A stretch of 64,000 nt of DNA from an uncultured Eggerthellaceae bacterium. Lineage in GTDB: Bacteria; Actinomycetota; Coriobacteriia; Coriobacteriales; Eggerthellaceae. The translations under genes were made by a program, and so were the position numbers. The stretch lies in contig CAJUSF010000018.1 of assembly GCA_910588945.1 (NCBI GenBank), forward strand, positions 43,623 through 107,622. Reading direction: 5' to 3'. The notes under the pieces were generated by a model, which worked only from the letters and a program-made list of their open reading frames with translations, was not told the origin of the DNA and did no database searches. This document shows positions 53,254 to 61,900 of this stretch, one piece after another (the first letter of the stretch is position 1; each line of letters begins with the position of its first letter).

Positions 53254-53577
53254 CGCAGGGTTACACATTTAGTTTTGTGAATTTATTGAGCGCATTTCGT
53301 AGCGCAGGGTTATGTCATGCACCCCTTTTTGTGATGCATGGTGATTTCGTAGCGAAGGGTTACACCCTTCGTTTATTTGTTTTGTATCGCATGACAAAGC
53401 AAGTTGACGAAAGGCATAGCCTTTCGCTACGCACACCTGCCGCAGTGTCTTGGCTGTGCACAAACTACAGCATATCCTTTAAGCGCCTCTCGCTATACAC
53501 AACCTGCAACAACTTGCAACAATCACTGTGAGCGTACTTCGTAGCGCAGGGTTACACCCTGCGTCAAGTTGTTTTGT
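53249..53577. repeat. REP-like array 1 (five or more copies, both orientations)
   Basis: Elements of about 40 bases begin CGTAGCG and continue into a palindrome and a TTGTTTTGTG-like tail. Copies: 53249 (degenerate arm), 53298 (degenerate), 53348 with stem CGAAGGG/CCCTTCG (53353-53371), an inverted copy with stem CGAAAGGC/GCCTTTCG (53408-53426), a degenerate inverted copy near 53486-53510, and 53540 with stem CGCAGGG/CCCTGCG (53545-53563). Different arms keep their complementarity, so the hairpin itself appears conserved. No gene seen between 53254 and 53716. Confidence 0.85.
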
Positions 53578-53606
53578 GACACCGAACAACCTCGTCTCGA
53601 CCGATG

Positions 53607-53624
53607 AAATGTTGCGCAACATTT
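53607..53624. promoter_or_regulatory. dyad operator candidate 1 (AAATGTTG-CG-CAACATTT)
   Basis: Perfect 8-bp inverted repeat with a 2-base centre, 17 bases upstream of the TATAAT at 53641 and so overlapping the -35 region. The same core TGTTG-NN-CAACA recurs at 53659, 58206 and 62471, always upstream of an accessory gene. Confidence 0.6.
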
Positions 53625-53640
53625 AATTATATTGTGTATG

Positions 53641-53646
53641 TATAAT
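53641..53646 (+). promoter_or_regulatory. -10 box of the exported protein/kinase/FHA unit
   Basis: Perfect TATAAT, 70 bases before ATG 53717, flanked by the two dyads. There is no good -35; the upstream dyad occupies that position. Confidence 0.6.
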
Positions 53647-53656
53647 CGAAATATCA

Positions 53657-53672
53657 TTTGTTGCACAACATC
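53657..53672. promoter_or_regulatory. dyad operator candidate 2 (TGTTG-CA-CAACA)
   Basis: Core TGTTGCACAACA at 53659-53670, just downstream of the expected transcription start and centred 49 bases from dyad 1. Two sites flanking a promoter fit repression by looping or blocking. Confidence 0.5.
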
Positions 53673-53700
53673 GTTTTCTCTCGGGAGAGCAAGACCTCAC

Positions 53701-53710
53701 GGGGGGGGGG
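53701..53710 (+). repeat. G10 homopolymer tract at the ribosome-binding position
   Basis: Ten Gs end six bases before ATG 53717 and are the only plausible ribosome-binding sequence for this gene. Such tracts change length by slippage. Here a change would alter spacing or strength of translation initiation, because the upstream frame has no start codon. Confidence 0.85.
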
Positions 53711-53716
53711 CGCTCA

Positions 53717-54658
53717 ATGTCAATTAAGATCTTCGGACCAAGATCCGTTGCTAATAGAGTGTGGCTAGCATCCATGTCGCCGTTGGCGGCAGGGCTCGTG
53801 GCTTTTTCATTCGCTATGGTGGCCTTCGGATCGTCGATATACATCTCAGCCGTCCCCGGCATGTTTACCAGCGATGTTCCATTTGTTGGAAACATCTTTA
53901 AAGGCCCTTCTAATGATGACGCTTCTTCAGCTGACTCATCTGCGGAATCCGAAGCGCTTTCGGAGGAAGCTGCCAACGATGGCTCTGCGGACGATGGTGG
54001 GCTTGAATTCATCGGGGGATCCGCTATAGCGATCATGAAATCAGGCCTATCCGTTCCGGCGTTTGATTTCGCTGTTTTGGGAAATACCCAAGGTGGCGAT
54101 CCGTCGAATCCTTCGGGTGGAGAAGTTCCTCCACAAGGCGGCACCGGTCCCACTCAGCCGGGCGAGCCGGTCGAACCTTCTGAGCCCACGGAGGATGAGA
54201 AGCGCGATGCTGTCATCCACGATGTTCTCGTGGGTGCCTATAACGAGCTCCCAGCTCTATATGAAAGGACAGTCGCATCCTTACAGACGCTGGCTGTTGA
54301 TAGCGTTAATATGGATAAAGCTTTGAAGCGTGAACATTTCAACAACGCCACTACGTTGAATAACGAGATAGGCGCCACCAAGAATAGATACATGCTCAAT
54401 GAGGGTAAGGTATACATTGATGGCAATGAAATCGAAGTACCACAAACATCGAAGTGGTACCAACAATATAAGCTCATATGGTCGCTGTATGGAAATCTTG
54501 CCACTTCGATCGGCTATATTCGTACTGGATGGATGCAAGCAGGTCTTTTCAATAGACCGTATGATTCCTACATGAGCAACATAATTGCCAACTCTACCGA
54601 TGGACAACTGAATGAACTGTTGGCTTTTGTCGCTACTTACAATAAGGTCAGGCTCTGA
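53717..54658 (+). CDS. hypothetical exported or membrane-anchored protein, possibly phase variable
   Basis: 313 residues, no family recognised. A basic N-terminus is followed by a hydrophobic segment (about 18-45), an acidic Ser/Asp/Ala-rich stretch (65-95) and a Gly/Pro linker (about 125-155). The C-terminal domain (about 165-313) is predicted helical, rich in Tyr/Trp/Asn (WYQQYKLIWSLYGNLATSIG). Likely anchored at the outer face of the membrane with the last domain exposed. Its only ribosome-binding sequence is a G10 tract. TGA overlaps the kinase ATG, so the two genes are coupled. Confidence 0.75.
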   Translation: MSIKIFGPRSVANRVWLASMSPLAAGLVAFSFAMVAFGSSIYISAVPGMFTSDVPFVGNIFKGPSNDDASSADSSAESEALSEEAANDGSADDGGLEFIGGSAIAIMKSGLSVPAFDFAVLGNTQGGDPSNPSGGEVPPQGGTGPTQPGEPVEPSEPTEDEKRDAVIHDVLVGAYNELPALYERTVASLQTLAVDSVNMDKALKREHFNNATTLNNEIGATKNRYMLNEGKVYIDGNEIEVPQTSKWYQQYKLIWSLYGNLATSIGYIRTGWMQAGLFNRPYDSYMSNIIANSTDGQLNELLAFVATYNKVRL

Positions 54659-56646
54659 TGGGAATGGATAATATGAAGGCTTCATCGATTGAAGGCAAGG
54701 AAGATATCGGTGGAGGAACAGTGGACGATACGTATATGCAGCATCCGCAGCCTGTAAATGCAAGCCGTAGTGCACGGCGGATTATCCATCTTTGCAATCT
54801 CGAGATATTCGATGCTGCATCAGAGCGCACAGATGATCCTTCGGTGCAAGATCGCAGCCTGCGCCGCTTCTCGACTCTGTTCGAAGAGCCGGATCGCATT
54901 CGTGAGGGAAGGCATGCTGTAGTGCATTGTGTAACGAATGCTTGGGGCGAGAAGTTTGCTGTGAAGGTTTCAAAAAACCGTCCACAGGATGTTGAGTGTG
55001 AATGTCATCGGGCGGTATCGGGCAGGCTTGGGTTCCCACAACTGTTCGCAAGAGGAAAGCTAAACGGTGCAGATGCGCTGGTTATGGAGTGGATAGAGGG
55101 GGAGACGCTTGAACGTGTTCGCGGGAAGCTTGTGCTCGATGATCGCGGCAGGATCTCTCCGCTTACAGCGGCTCGCATATGTCGCGATATGTGCAATGCG
55201 CTTGTAACGTTTCAAGCAGATGATGCGAACGTTATTCATCGTGACATATCCACAACAAACGTAATCGTGCGTACGAGCTCGTTATCTTTGCCGCAGCAAG
55301 TTACAGAAGGCGTCTTCGATGTGTGTCTCATCGATTTCGGCTCCGCCATGAAAGGCGATCGCGGTTCATCCGATGTCTCAAGTCGAGCTAAAGATTCTAC
55401 AGCTAAGAAGGATAGCAGCGCTCCAAATGCTGTTGTGCGTATCGAAAGCGACGCTTGTTTTGACGATGTTGATTTGGATAGGCTGGTTGCCACGCCCGCA
55501 TTCGCGGCGCCTGAGCTTTTAGTAAGGCGCGAAGGTAGAGTTGACCACACCATGCCAACTTCCAAAGCGGATGTTTATGCCGTTGGCAGCGTGTTGTTCC
55601 TTCTTGTTACGGGGCAGCTTCCCTTCGATATCGATGATGCGGACGAGCGCGCTGTTATAGAGAAGTCCTTCGAAAAGAAGGTGCATGGTTGCATGAAGCC
55701 TTACGTAACGGCTCATGGACTCGATTCTGATCTTGCGATCATTTTGTCAAGGGAACCTGAGGTGGCGGTGGCGCTTGGTTATGCCATATCCGATTTCCGT
55801 GCGCCTCTAACAACGCAGGATGTTCGAAATGCGCTCGTTGTTGTGGACGAGCAACTAGGTCAGATCATAGCTTCTTGTCTCGCGATCGATCCTGATCTGC
55901 GCCCTAGTTTCACGCAGCTCGAGTCGATGCTCTCGGCGTTTTGCGACAACTACAAGATCAATATCGGCCGAGCGCTGCGCGACGAGCCGCTTGAGCCTAT
56001 CTATCCAAAGCGTGGTATCTGGGCGCTTTCGTATCGTACGCAAACGCTTGTCAAGCGCATCGGTCAAGGCGTGTGTACGGCTATCGGTGCTGCGGTGCTC
56101 GCATCATCGGCGCTTCTCATAGATCAAGTGCCGGCAACGTTTGGCTCTGAGAGCAATCCTATCTGGACAGGAGACGTATCCGGTTTGCTCATAGGGGTGG
56201 CCTGCGTCGTGCCCGCCGCCATAGGCTACGCCGCTCGCGGACGCAACGTTGCAAGCTCTAAGGGGCTTATGCGCGGTACGCTCGGTTTGATCATCGGCTG
56301 GATGGTTCTGTTCGTGCTGTCCATGTTCTTGCATATGGACAACCTCAACGCTTTCAATCTGTTGTTCTCGGCATTCATCGCACTGATCGCCACAGCATGG
56401 TGTCCGATGGTGCTCGATTTCGCCTTCCCGGGATTCAGAGGACGCAGGAGAAATAAACTTCCTCCCGGGAATCTTTCTGAAATACTCGGGATTCCCGGAA
56501 ACATCACCGTCGAGAGCATCGAGAGGCTCTCGCAGCCTGCCACCGAGCGCAGTTCTGATGCCTTGAACGCAGGTATGCCTACAGATTCAGTCGATAATTT
56601 CCCAGATCGTCCTGCGATCGGAGAAGGAGGAAACGATGGCGCCTAG
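54658..56646 (+). CDS. membrane eukaryotic-like Ser/Thr protein kinase
   Basis: 662 residues. The kinase core has VAIK-type Lys103 (FAVKVSK), HRD 194-196 with Asn201 (HRDISTTNVIV), DFG 226-228 and APE 284-286, so catalysis looks possible. The glycine loop is reduced (EGRHAVV). An unusual Ser/Lys/Asp-rich insert of about 45 residues (231-277) separates DFG from APE in the activation segment. After the kinase lobe (ending about 435) four hydrophobic helices (about 470-590) anchor it, unlike PknB with one helix and PASTA repeats. Overlaps neighbours on both sides, so one three-gene operon. Confidence 0.88.
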   Translation: MGMDNMKASSIEGKEDIGGGTVDDTYMQHPQPVNASRSARRIIHLCNLEIFDAASERTDDPSVQDRSLRRFSTLFEEPDRIREGRHAVVHCVTNAWGEKFAVKVSKNRPQDVECECHRAVSGRLGFPQLFARGKLNGADALVMEWIEGETLERVRGKLVLDDRGRISPLTAARICRDMCNALVTFQADDANVIHRDISTTNVIVRTSSLSLPQQVTEGVFDVCLIDFGSAMKGDRGSSDVSSRAKDSTAKKDSSAPNAVVRIESDACFDDVDLDRLVATPAFAAPELLVRREGRVDHTMPTSKADVYAVGSVLFLLVTGQLPFDIDDADERAVIEKSFEKKVHGCMKPYVTAHGLDSDLAIILSREPEVAVALGYAISDFRAPLTTQDVRNALVVVDEQLGQIIASCLAIDPDLRPSFTQLESMLSAFCDNYKINIGRALRDEPLEPIYPKRGIWALSYRTQTLVKRIGQGVCTAIGAAVLASSALLIDQVPATFGSESNPIWTGDVSGLLIGVACVVPAAIGYAARGRNVASSKGLMRGTLGLIIGWMVLFVLSMFLHMDNLNAFNLLFSAFIALIATAWCPMVLDFAFPGFRGRRRNKLPPGNLSEILGIPGNITVESIERLSQPATERSSDALNAGMPTDSVDNFPDRPAIGEGGNDGA

Positions 56647-57610
56647 CCAACCTACACCATGCTCTGAGTTTTTTTGCTTCATGAAGAAGCATGGCGGGAT
56701 AAGCTATAAAGATCTGGCGAAGATGATACTTTCAGGGCACCCGCTCTCTGACGGACAATCTCCCGCAAGCCGCGTCAACGATCGTAGTTGGGTCTCGCGT
56801 TATGTGGTTCATGCGCCTGTAGGGGCTCTGCAAAAAGATTTCTTCTGTCCGTTTTCTATAAGCGCACCGCGCATCGTGGCGCGTCTTAAGGCAAAGAAGG
56901 GTAAGTCGTTTTCCAGCGAGCAGATAATGGATCTTATCTGCGGGGAAGAGGCCGAGTCGATCATGGATGCACTTGCAGGATTTCACCAGAATATTCCGCT
57001 CTACCGCAACACTATGTATCGCATCTTAAACGAGAAGGGCTTCACCGATTACGAGCGCGCGGAGATAGCGATGGTGCTCTTTGCCGCTGCTGCCTGCACG
57101 GGTAATGTGCGTTTTGCCGTCGAGTGCGCCATTGATTTTTCGAAGTCGATACATGGCGTTGGAATGTCTACGCCTATGCTCACTCCGGTCGATTCGGGCG
57201 ATGTGGAAGCGGGGAGTGGTTCGAATGCGCGTGTTGTGTCCACTACTCTCGGGCTTATGCGGATGATGGATGGCTATGTGGTGGGTAATACGCATTGGAT
57301 AGACAGTTGCAAAGGGACGCTTGAGATAGGCGCCATGGCGATGGATGATGATGCGCTCAATGATGTAGGTATGGATGTGTCAGCGCATCATGCAAGAATC
57401 ACGCGCGCTGAAGACGGGACTTGGATGATCGAGGATCTTGGTTCGAGCAATGGTACGTTCGTGACCGACGGTGTTACAGGAATAGAATCTCGAGTGATCG
57501 CTACCGATGCAGGTGCGCACGGAGGTGTGATAGAGATACATCCCGGTGACGAGCTGCGCTTTGGCACCACGACCACGTTTGCCGTTGTGGAAGGTGTCCC
57601 TGAGGCTTAG
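56636..57610 (+). CDS. FHA-domain protein with unknown N-terminal domain
   Basis: 324 residues. Residues 1-175 are helical and unrecognised (ISYKDLAKMILSGHPLSDGQ; possible small helical DNA- or protein-binding part). The FHA domain spans about 228-318: VSAHHARI (Ser249, His252) and DLGSSNGTFV (270-273). The conserved Arg before the first loop (usually IGR) is Ala (EIGA), so phosphothreonine binding may be weakened. GGAGG precedes ATG 56636, which overlaps the kinase end by 11 bases. FHA proteins commonly read out Ser/Thr kinases, here the adjacent one. A REP copy follows eight bases after the stop. Confidence 0.85.
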   Translation: MAPSQPTPCSEFFCFMKKHGGISYKDLAKMILSGHPLSDGQSPASRVNDRSWVSRYVVHAPVGALQKDFFCPFSISAPRIVARLKAKKGKSFSSEQIMDLICGEEAESIMDALAGFHQNIPLYRNTMYRILNEKGFTDYERAEIAMVLFAAAACTGNVRFAVECAIDFSKSIHGVGMSTPMLTPVDSGDVEAGSGSNARVVSTTLGLMRMMDGYVVGNTHWIDSCKGTLEIGAMAMDDDALNDVGMDVSAHHARITRAEDGTWMIEDLGSSNGTFVTDGVTGIESRVIATDAGAHGGVIEIHPGDELRFGTTTTFAVVEGVPEA

Positions 57611-57615
57611 CATTT

Positions 57616-58122
57616 CGTAGCGCAGGGTAATACCTTTGGTTTTGTGGCGACCTTATCAAACGCACTTCGTAGCGCAGGGTAACACCTTTGGTTTCGTGAC
57701 TTTATTGAGCGCATTTCGTAGCGCAGGGTTATACCCTGCGTCAACTTGTTTTGTGATACGTATTGGCTTTGTTGCAAACCTAAACCACAAATCAAGTCGA
57801 CGAAAGGCATAGCCTTTCGCTACGCACAACCTGTAACAACCCAACAACCCAAACAAACCTCCTGAACATACTTCGTAGCGCAGGGTTATACCCTGCGCTA
57901 ACTTGTTTTGTGATACGTATTGGCTTTGTTGCAAACCTAAACCACAAATCAAGTCGACGAAAGGCATAGCCTTTCGTTACGAACAACCTGTAACAACTCC
58001 ACAATCCAAACAAACCTTCTGAACGTACTTCGTAGCGCAGAGTAACACCTTTGGTTTTGTGGCGACCTTATCAAATGTACTTCGTAGCGCAGGGTTATAC
58101 CCTGCGTCAACTTGTTTTGTGT
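57616..58122. repeat. REP-like array 2 with 157-bp tandem duplication
   Basis: Forward copies start at 57616, 57668, 57717, 57874, 58031 and 58083; inverted copies have stems at 57801-57819 and 57958-57976. The forward/inverted pair is duplicated in tandem (57711-57865 and 57867-58022) with a period of 157 bases and only a few differences. Full stems are CGCAGGG-TTATA-CCCTGCG (57722-57740, 57879-57897, 58088-58106). Copies at 57616, 57668 and 58031 have a damaged second arm (ACCTTTGG). No gene in this stretch; short minus-strand frames arise from the repeats themselves. Confidence 0.9.
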
Positions 58123-58221
58123 CACATCGTGCATTGACTAACTGATGGTGTTCGATTCGCATCGTGTTTATTCCAAATGCATTTATGAACGCCATATGAA
58201 TCAAAATGTTGCTCAACATTT
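58083..58221 (+). repeat. 139-bp REP-plus-dyad promoter module, copy A
   Basis: Begins with a REP copy and ends with the dyad AAATGTTG-CT-CAACATTT (58204-58221). It matches 62348-62486 over exactly 139 positions without gaps, about 15 differences by eye. It stands upstream of the hypothetical/surface-protein pair. Confidence 0.85.
58204..58221. promoter_or_regulatory. dyad operator candidate 3 (AAATGTTG-CT-CAACATTT)
   Basis: Same 18-base dyad as at 53607 apart from the centre. A purine-rich AGGAGG follows at 58250, but the nearest starts there give only a start-stop or seven-codon frame. Confidence 0.6.
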
Positions 58222-58398
58222 CCAGTAAATATGGCGTTACATTTAATTCAGGAGGATTGCATTTTTATGTAGTGGAATAAAGGTGCTTATACATAGGGAA
58301 CACGAAATACAGCAATTGAGGTGTTTGGCAATACTGTTGCTTGCTTTGATACTGACATAAAGATTCGTGTTTGGTGTTGTGCATGGGAGGCTTGACGT
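58222..58398 (+). other. leader region upstream of the hypothetical/surface-protein pair
   Basis: AT-rich. A 25-codon frame from GTG 58283 to TAA 58360 ends in a hydrophobic stretch (CLAILLLALILT), with AAAGG overlapping its start. It could be a leader peptide, a small membrane peptide or chance. GGGAGG stands before ATG 58399. Nothing else is identifiable. Confidence 0.3.
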
Positions 58399-58989
58399 AT
58401 GAAAAGTATTAATGAAGTTGAGTTGGATCCAAACGAAATTCTTAGAAAGTACCCGGCTGAATTATGGGGCGTAGATGAATATCTTTGGCTTGTCAATAAC
58501 ATAAAAAAGATTGATGAGGCTAACCTTGAAAGCTATGCGAAAGTTTTCAGATCGTATTGGGGTGTTCATACATCAACAGAAAGCATTGCAAGAGGAATAA
58601 AGAAAGCACGCAATGATGATGGGGCAACATTCAAAGATATCTGCGAGGTGCTTTCTGAAAAAAGTCTCGAAAAAGTTACTGCTAGTAAGATCTTGGGTGT
58701 TCTTGACCCTGAAAGATACCCAATTTGGGATTCTGCTGTTAGCGAAGTATTAAAAATAGGTAATCCAACTGGCAGCTTTGATATAAAGCTTAATACGGCG
58801 CATAAAACTTACAAGGAATTGATTGATAACTACGACCAAGCTTTAAAACCCGAACCATCGCCATTATGCAATAAGCTCATCGATGCCTTCAACGAGAAGT
58901 TCAAGAGTTATCCCGATATCGAGAATATGAGCAACATGAAGAAGGTTGATTTCTTTATATGGGCATCTATATTTCCAATTCTTAAGTAG
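58399..58989 (+). CDS. hypothetical protein, weakly OGG/HhH-glycosylase-like
   Basis: 196 residues, low GC compared with the core genes. No confident family. The stretch ASKILGVLDPERYPIWDSAV (about 95-114) resembles the Lys...Pro-x-Asp segment seen in helix-hairpin-helix DNA glycosylase-fold proteins of the OGG type, but the hairpin itself is not evident. No signal peptide or membrane helix, so presumably cytosolic. It lies nine bases before the surface-protein gene and shares its promoter module, an odd partner for a wall protein. Confidence 0.6.
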   Translation: MKSINEVELDPNEILRKYPAELWGVDEYLWLVNNIKKIDEANLESYAKVFRSYWGVHTSTESIARGIKKARNDDGATFKDICEVLSEKSLEKVTASKILGVLDPERYPIWDSAVSEVLKIGNPTGSFDIKLNTAHKTYKELIDNYDQALKPEPSPLCNKLIDAFNEKFKSYPDIENMSNMKKVDFFIWASIFPILK

Positions 58990-58998
58990 GAGAGAGCC

Positions 58999-61900
58999 AT
59001 GGAGAATATATTAAAAAAACGTTTGGTTGTTTTAATAGTATTAGGATTTATGGCGCTAGCTCCGTTTGTTTTTGCTATGTCGCTCTTTGCACCAAGCGAT
59101 CAAGTATTTGCTTCAACATTAAGCGATGGGTCTTCAAATGATAGTCCAAGCGACACTCATGTTGCCACCCATGCAAATAACAGCACAAGAACCAGTTCAA
59201 ACTCTAACAGTGGGGGAGGTGGAAGTGCGGTAAATCCCAATCCGGAGCCAGATTGGAATTCTATTCCGCTTTGTGAATACGAACTTGACAGTGATTATTG
59301 TTTGCACATTAAGCCGAATAACAACAATAATATAGGTCTTCTTTATGGAGGATATATTCCTGAGGAATATAAAGGCGCTGCTAGATCAATTTCATTTAGT
59401 GGTGAAATTTTTGTTAAATACGCAGATGATCTCTTTAGGAATTTTGAGAACTTGGAAAGAATAGATAATATTGCGTGTTTGAACACGTCGCATGTGAAAG
59501 ATTTTTCATCGATGTTTGCATCTTGTGTATCACTAAAATCTTTAGATCTATCCTCTTTGGATACTTCAAAGGCTACTAAAATGAGTCAAATGTTTTATTA
59601 TTGCTCTTCGTTAGAAAGTTTAAATCTATCTGGATTTGATACTTCGAATGTGGTTTATATCTCCGGAATGTTTAAGTACTGTAGTTCTCTTAAAAATTTA
59701 GATCTTTCGAGCTTTGATATTTCTTCAATTGGACAATATGGTCTACATGATATGTTTGGGTTTTGCTCATCCTTGGAATCTATCGATCTATCTTCATTTG
59801 ACACATCAAGTATTGTGAGAATGGACGGAATGTTCAACGGCTGTCGGTCATTGAAGGAGTTGGATATTTCGAGTTTCAACGTATCAAAAGTGCGGGATTT
59901 CTCATATATGCTATCTGGTTGTTCATCCCTTGCTGATCTCAATATGCCCGGCTTTGAAACATCTAAAGCTATATCAATGAATGGCATGTTCAGCGGGTGC
60001 TCAAATCTTAAAGCAATTGATTTATCTGATTTTAATACGCTATTCGTTACAAGCATGAGTTCTATGTTTGCCGATTGCTCTTCTTTGCAGGGGATCGATC
60101 TTGCAAGTTTCAACACAGGTTCCGTTACTGATTTCAGTGAGATGTTCAAAGGGTGCTCATCCTTAAAATATATTGATATATCAAGCTTCGATACTTCGAG
60201 AGCAAGATCTGGGTATGGATTGTTTAGTGGCTGCAGTTCACTTAAAGAAATAACTATTGGTTCGAAATTTACAATAGAATCCAGTACGTTTCCTTCTGGC
60301 AAATGGTATAACTCTAAAGGGGAAGCATTTGTGACTTCTTCTACAATCCCAGTTGGTGTGGCCGATACTTACACGGCGGCCATAATGATCACCAGCATAA
60401 AGATTCAGCAACCATCAACAACTTTGCTCGATATCGGTGGAAGTTTGCAACTATCTGCTGCGATAGAGCCTAGTGATACAACTGAGAGCATCGTTTGGAA
60501 ATCCAGCAATGAAAACGTTGCTATAGTTGATCAAAATGGTTATGTGACTACTAAAGCAGAAGGGTATGTGACGATATCGGCAACAGATGGTGATAACACT
60601 TCGAATGCCATCAAGGATTCCATTTCACTAAGCGTCAATAAGCGCGTACAAAGCATTGCACTTTCTGAAACTGCAAAAGTGGTGAATGTGGGCGATGGTC
60701 CATTTACACTCGTTGCCACCGTCACGCCTGCGGATTCCTTCAATGGCGCGATCGCTTGGTCTTCTACCAATACCGATGTTGCGACCGTTGATGCAGACGG
60801 AAGAGTTACTCCTGTTGGTGTTGGCAGCACTGTGATTGTAGCCAGCGCTGGAACGATGACCGCTCAGTGTACGCTTACAGTTATATCTTCTAATGTGGAT
60901 ATCGTTCCGGTTGAGTCTGTTACGATCGATCGCACGATCGCGGAAATTGTCGGCAAGCAAACCTTACAGCTTTCTGCTACTTCAGCTCCTGAGAACGCAA
61001 CTTATAAAGCAATAGTCTGGTCCTCTTCTAACGAAAGTGTTGCGACTGTTAACAATAAAGGCGTTGTTGAGGCTAAGGGCAAAGGGGAGGCCACGATCAC
61101 TGCAAGCAGCCTTGATGGTAAAAAATCCGCAACATGCAAAGTGACCGTGCTCAACCCTCCGGTATCTCTTTCATTTGGTGACATGAATTCAACTTTAAAG
61201 ATCGGCGAGACCATAAGCGTTTCTTTTGTTGGAGCGGGAGATCTTCCGGGCGCTACTGAGGAATTGACAAGCCCGACTTGGATCAACTCTGATGCAGGGT
61301 TTGCGGAGTTGTCCGCTGATGGATTCAGTGCCAGTTTGACGGGGTTGTCAGTTGGTAAAGTGACTATCTCTGTGGATGCCATCTATGATGGGCAACATAT
61401 TTCTGCTTCAAAGGAAATCGAAGTGGTCTGGAATGATCCTGAGAGTATTACCTTAAATGAGTCGAAGATACATTCCCTTGTGGGTGATGATTCATTCTCT
61501 TTGGTTTCCACTGTTATGCCTGAGAGCGCTTCGGGATATCAAGTGTTGTGGTCTTCGAGCGATCCCGATGTTGTGTCGGTGGAGCAAAACGGTCGAGTCG
61601 ATATTCATAAGTCAGGATATGCTGTGATTACAGCCCGTGCAGGTGCAGTTTTTGCAACATGTGAAGTAAATATCAATGCTAAGAGCATACCCGCTGCTAC
61701 AGATTCGGATCTTAAAGGTTATGTTCTTATAGATGATCCTGACCTAGCAAAAGAATTGGATGGTCTGAGGCTCAGGATTAGTAACAACGACCGTAAATCA
61801 GCGAGCGAAGTCAAATCTGCCGCCGTTGATTCGCTGAGTAATGGCACGACGCTAGCCGATCTATACGACATAGATTTGATCGATGGCAATGATGACGTTC

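Noticed and set aside
53249..53577. Insertion-sequence remnant in the first repeat block
   Set aside because: No transposase fragment or terminal inverted repeats; the pattern is explained by multiple short REP-like units.
57616..58122. Possible CRISPR array because of regular repeats
   Set aside because: Repeats are palindromic, in both orientations, of unequal quality, and the intervening DNA is itself duplicated rather than unique; no cas genes are present.
57607..58219. Overlapping minus-strand open frames with repeated peptide sequences (for example FVDLICGL...)
   Set aside because: They are translations of the REP-like repeats, lack ribosome-binding sites and repeat exactly with the DNA period; not genes.
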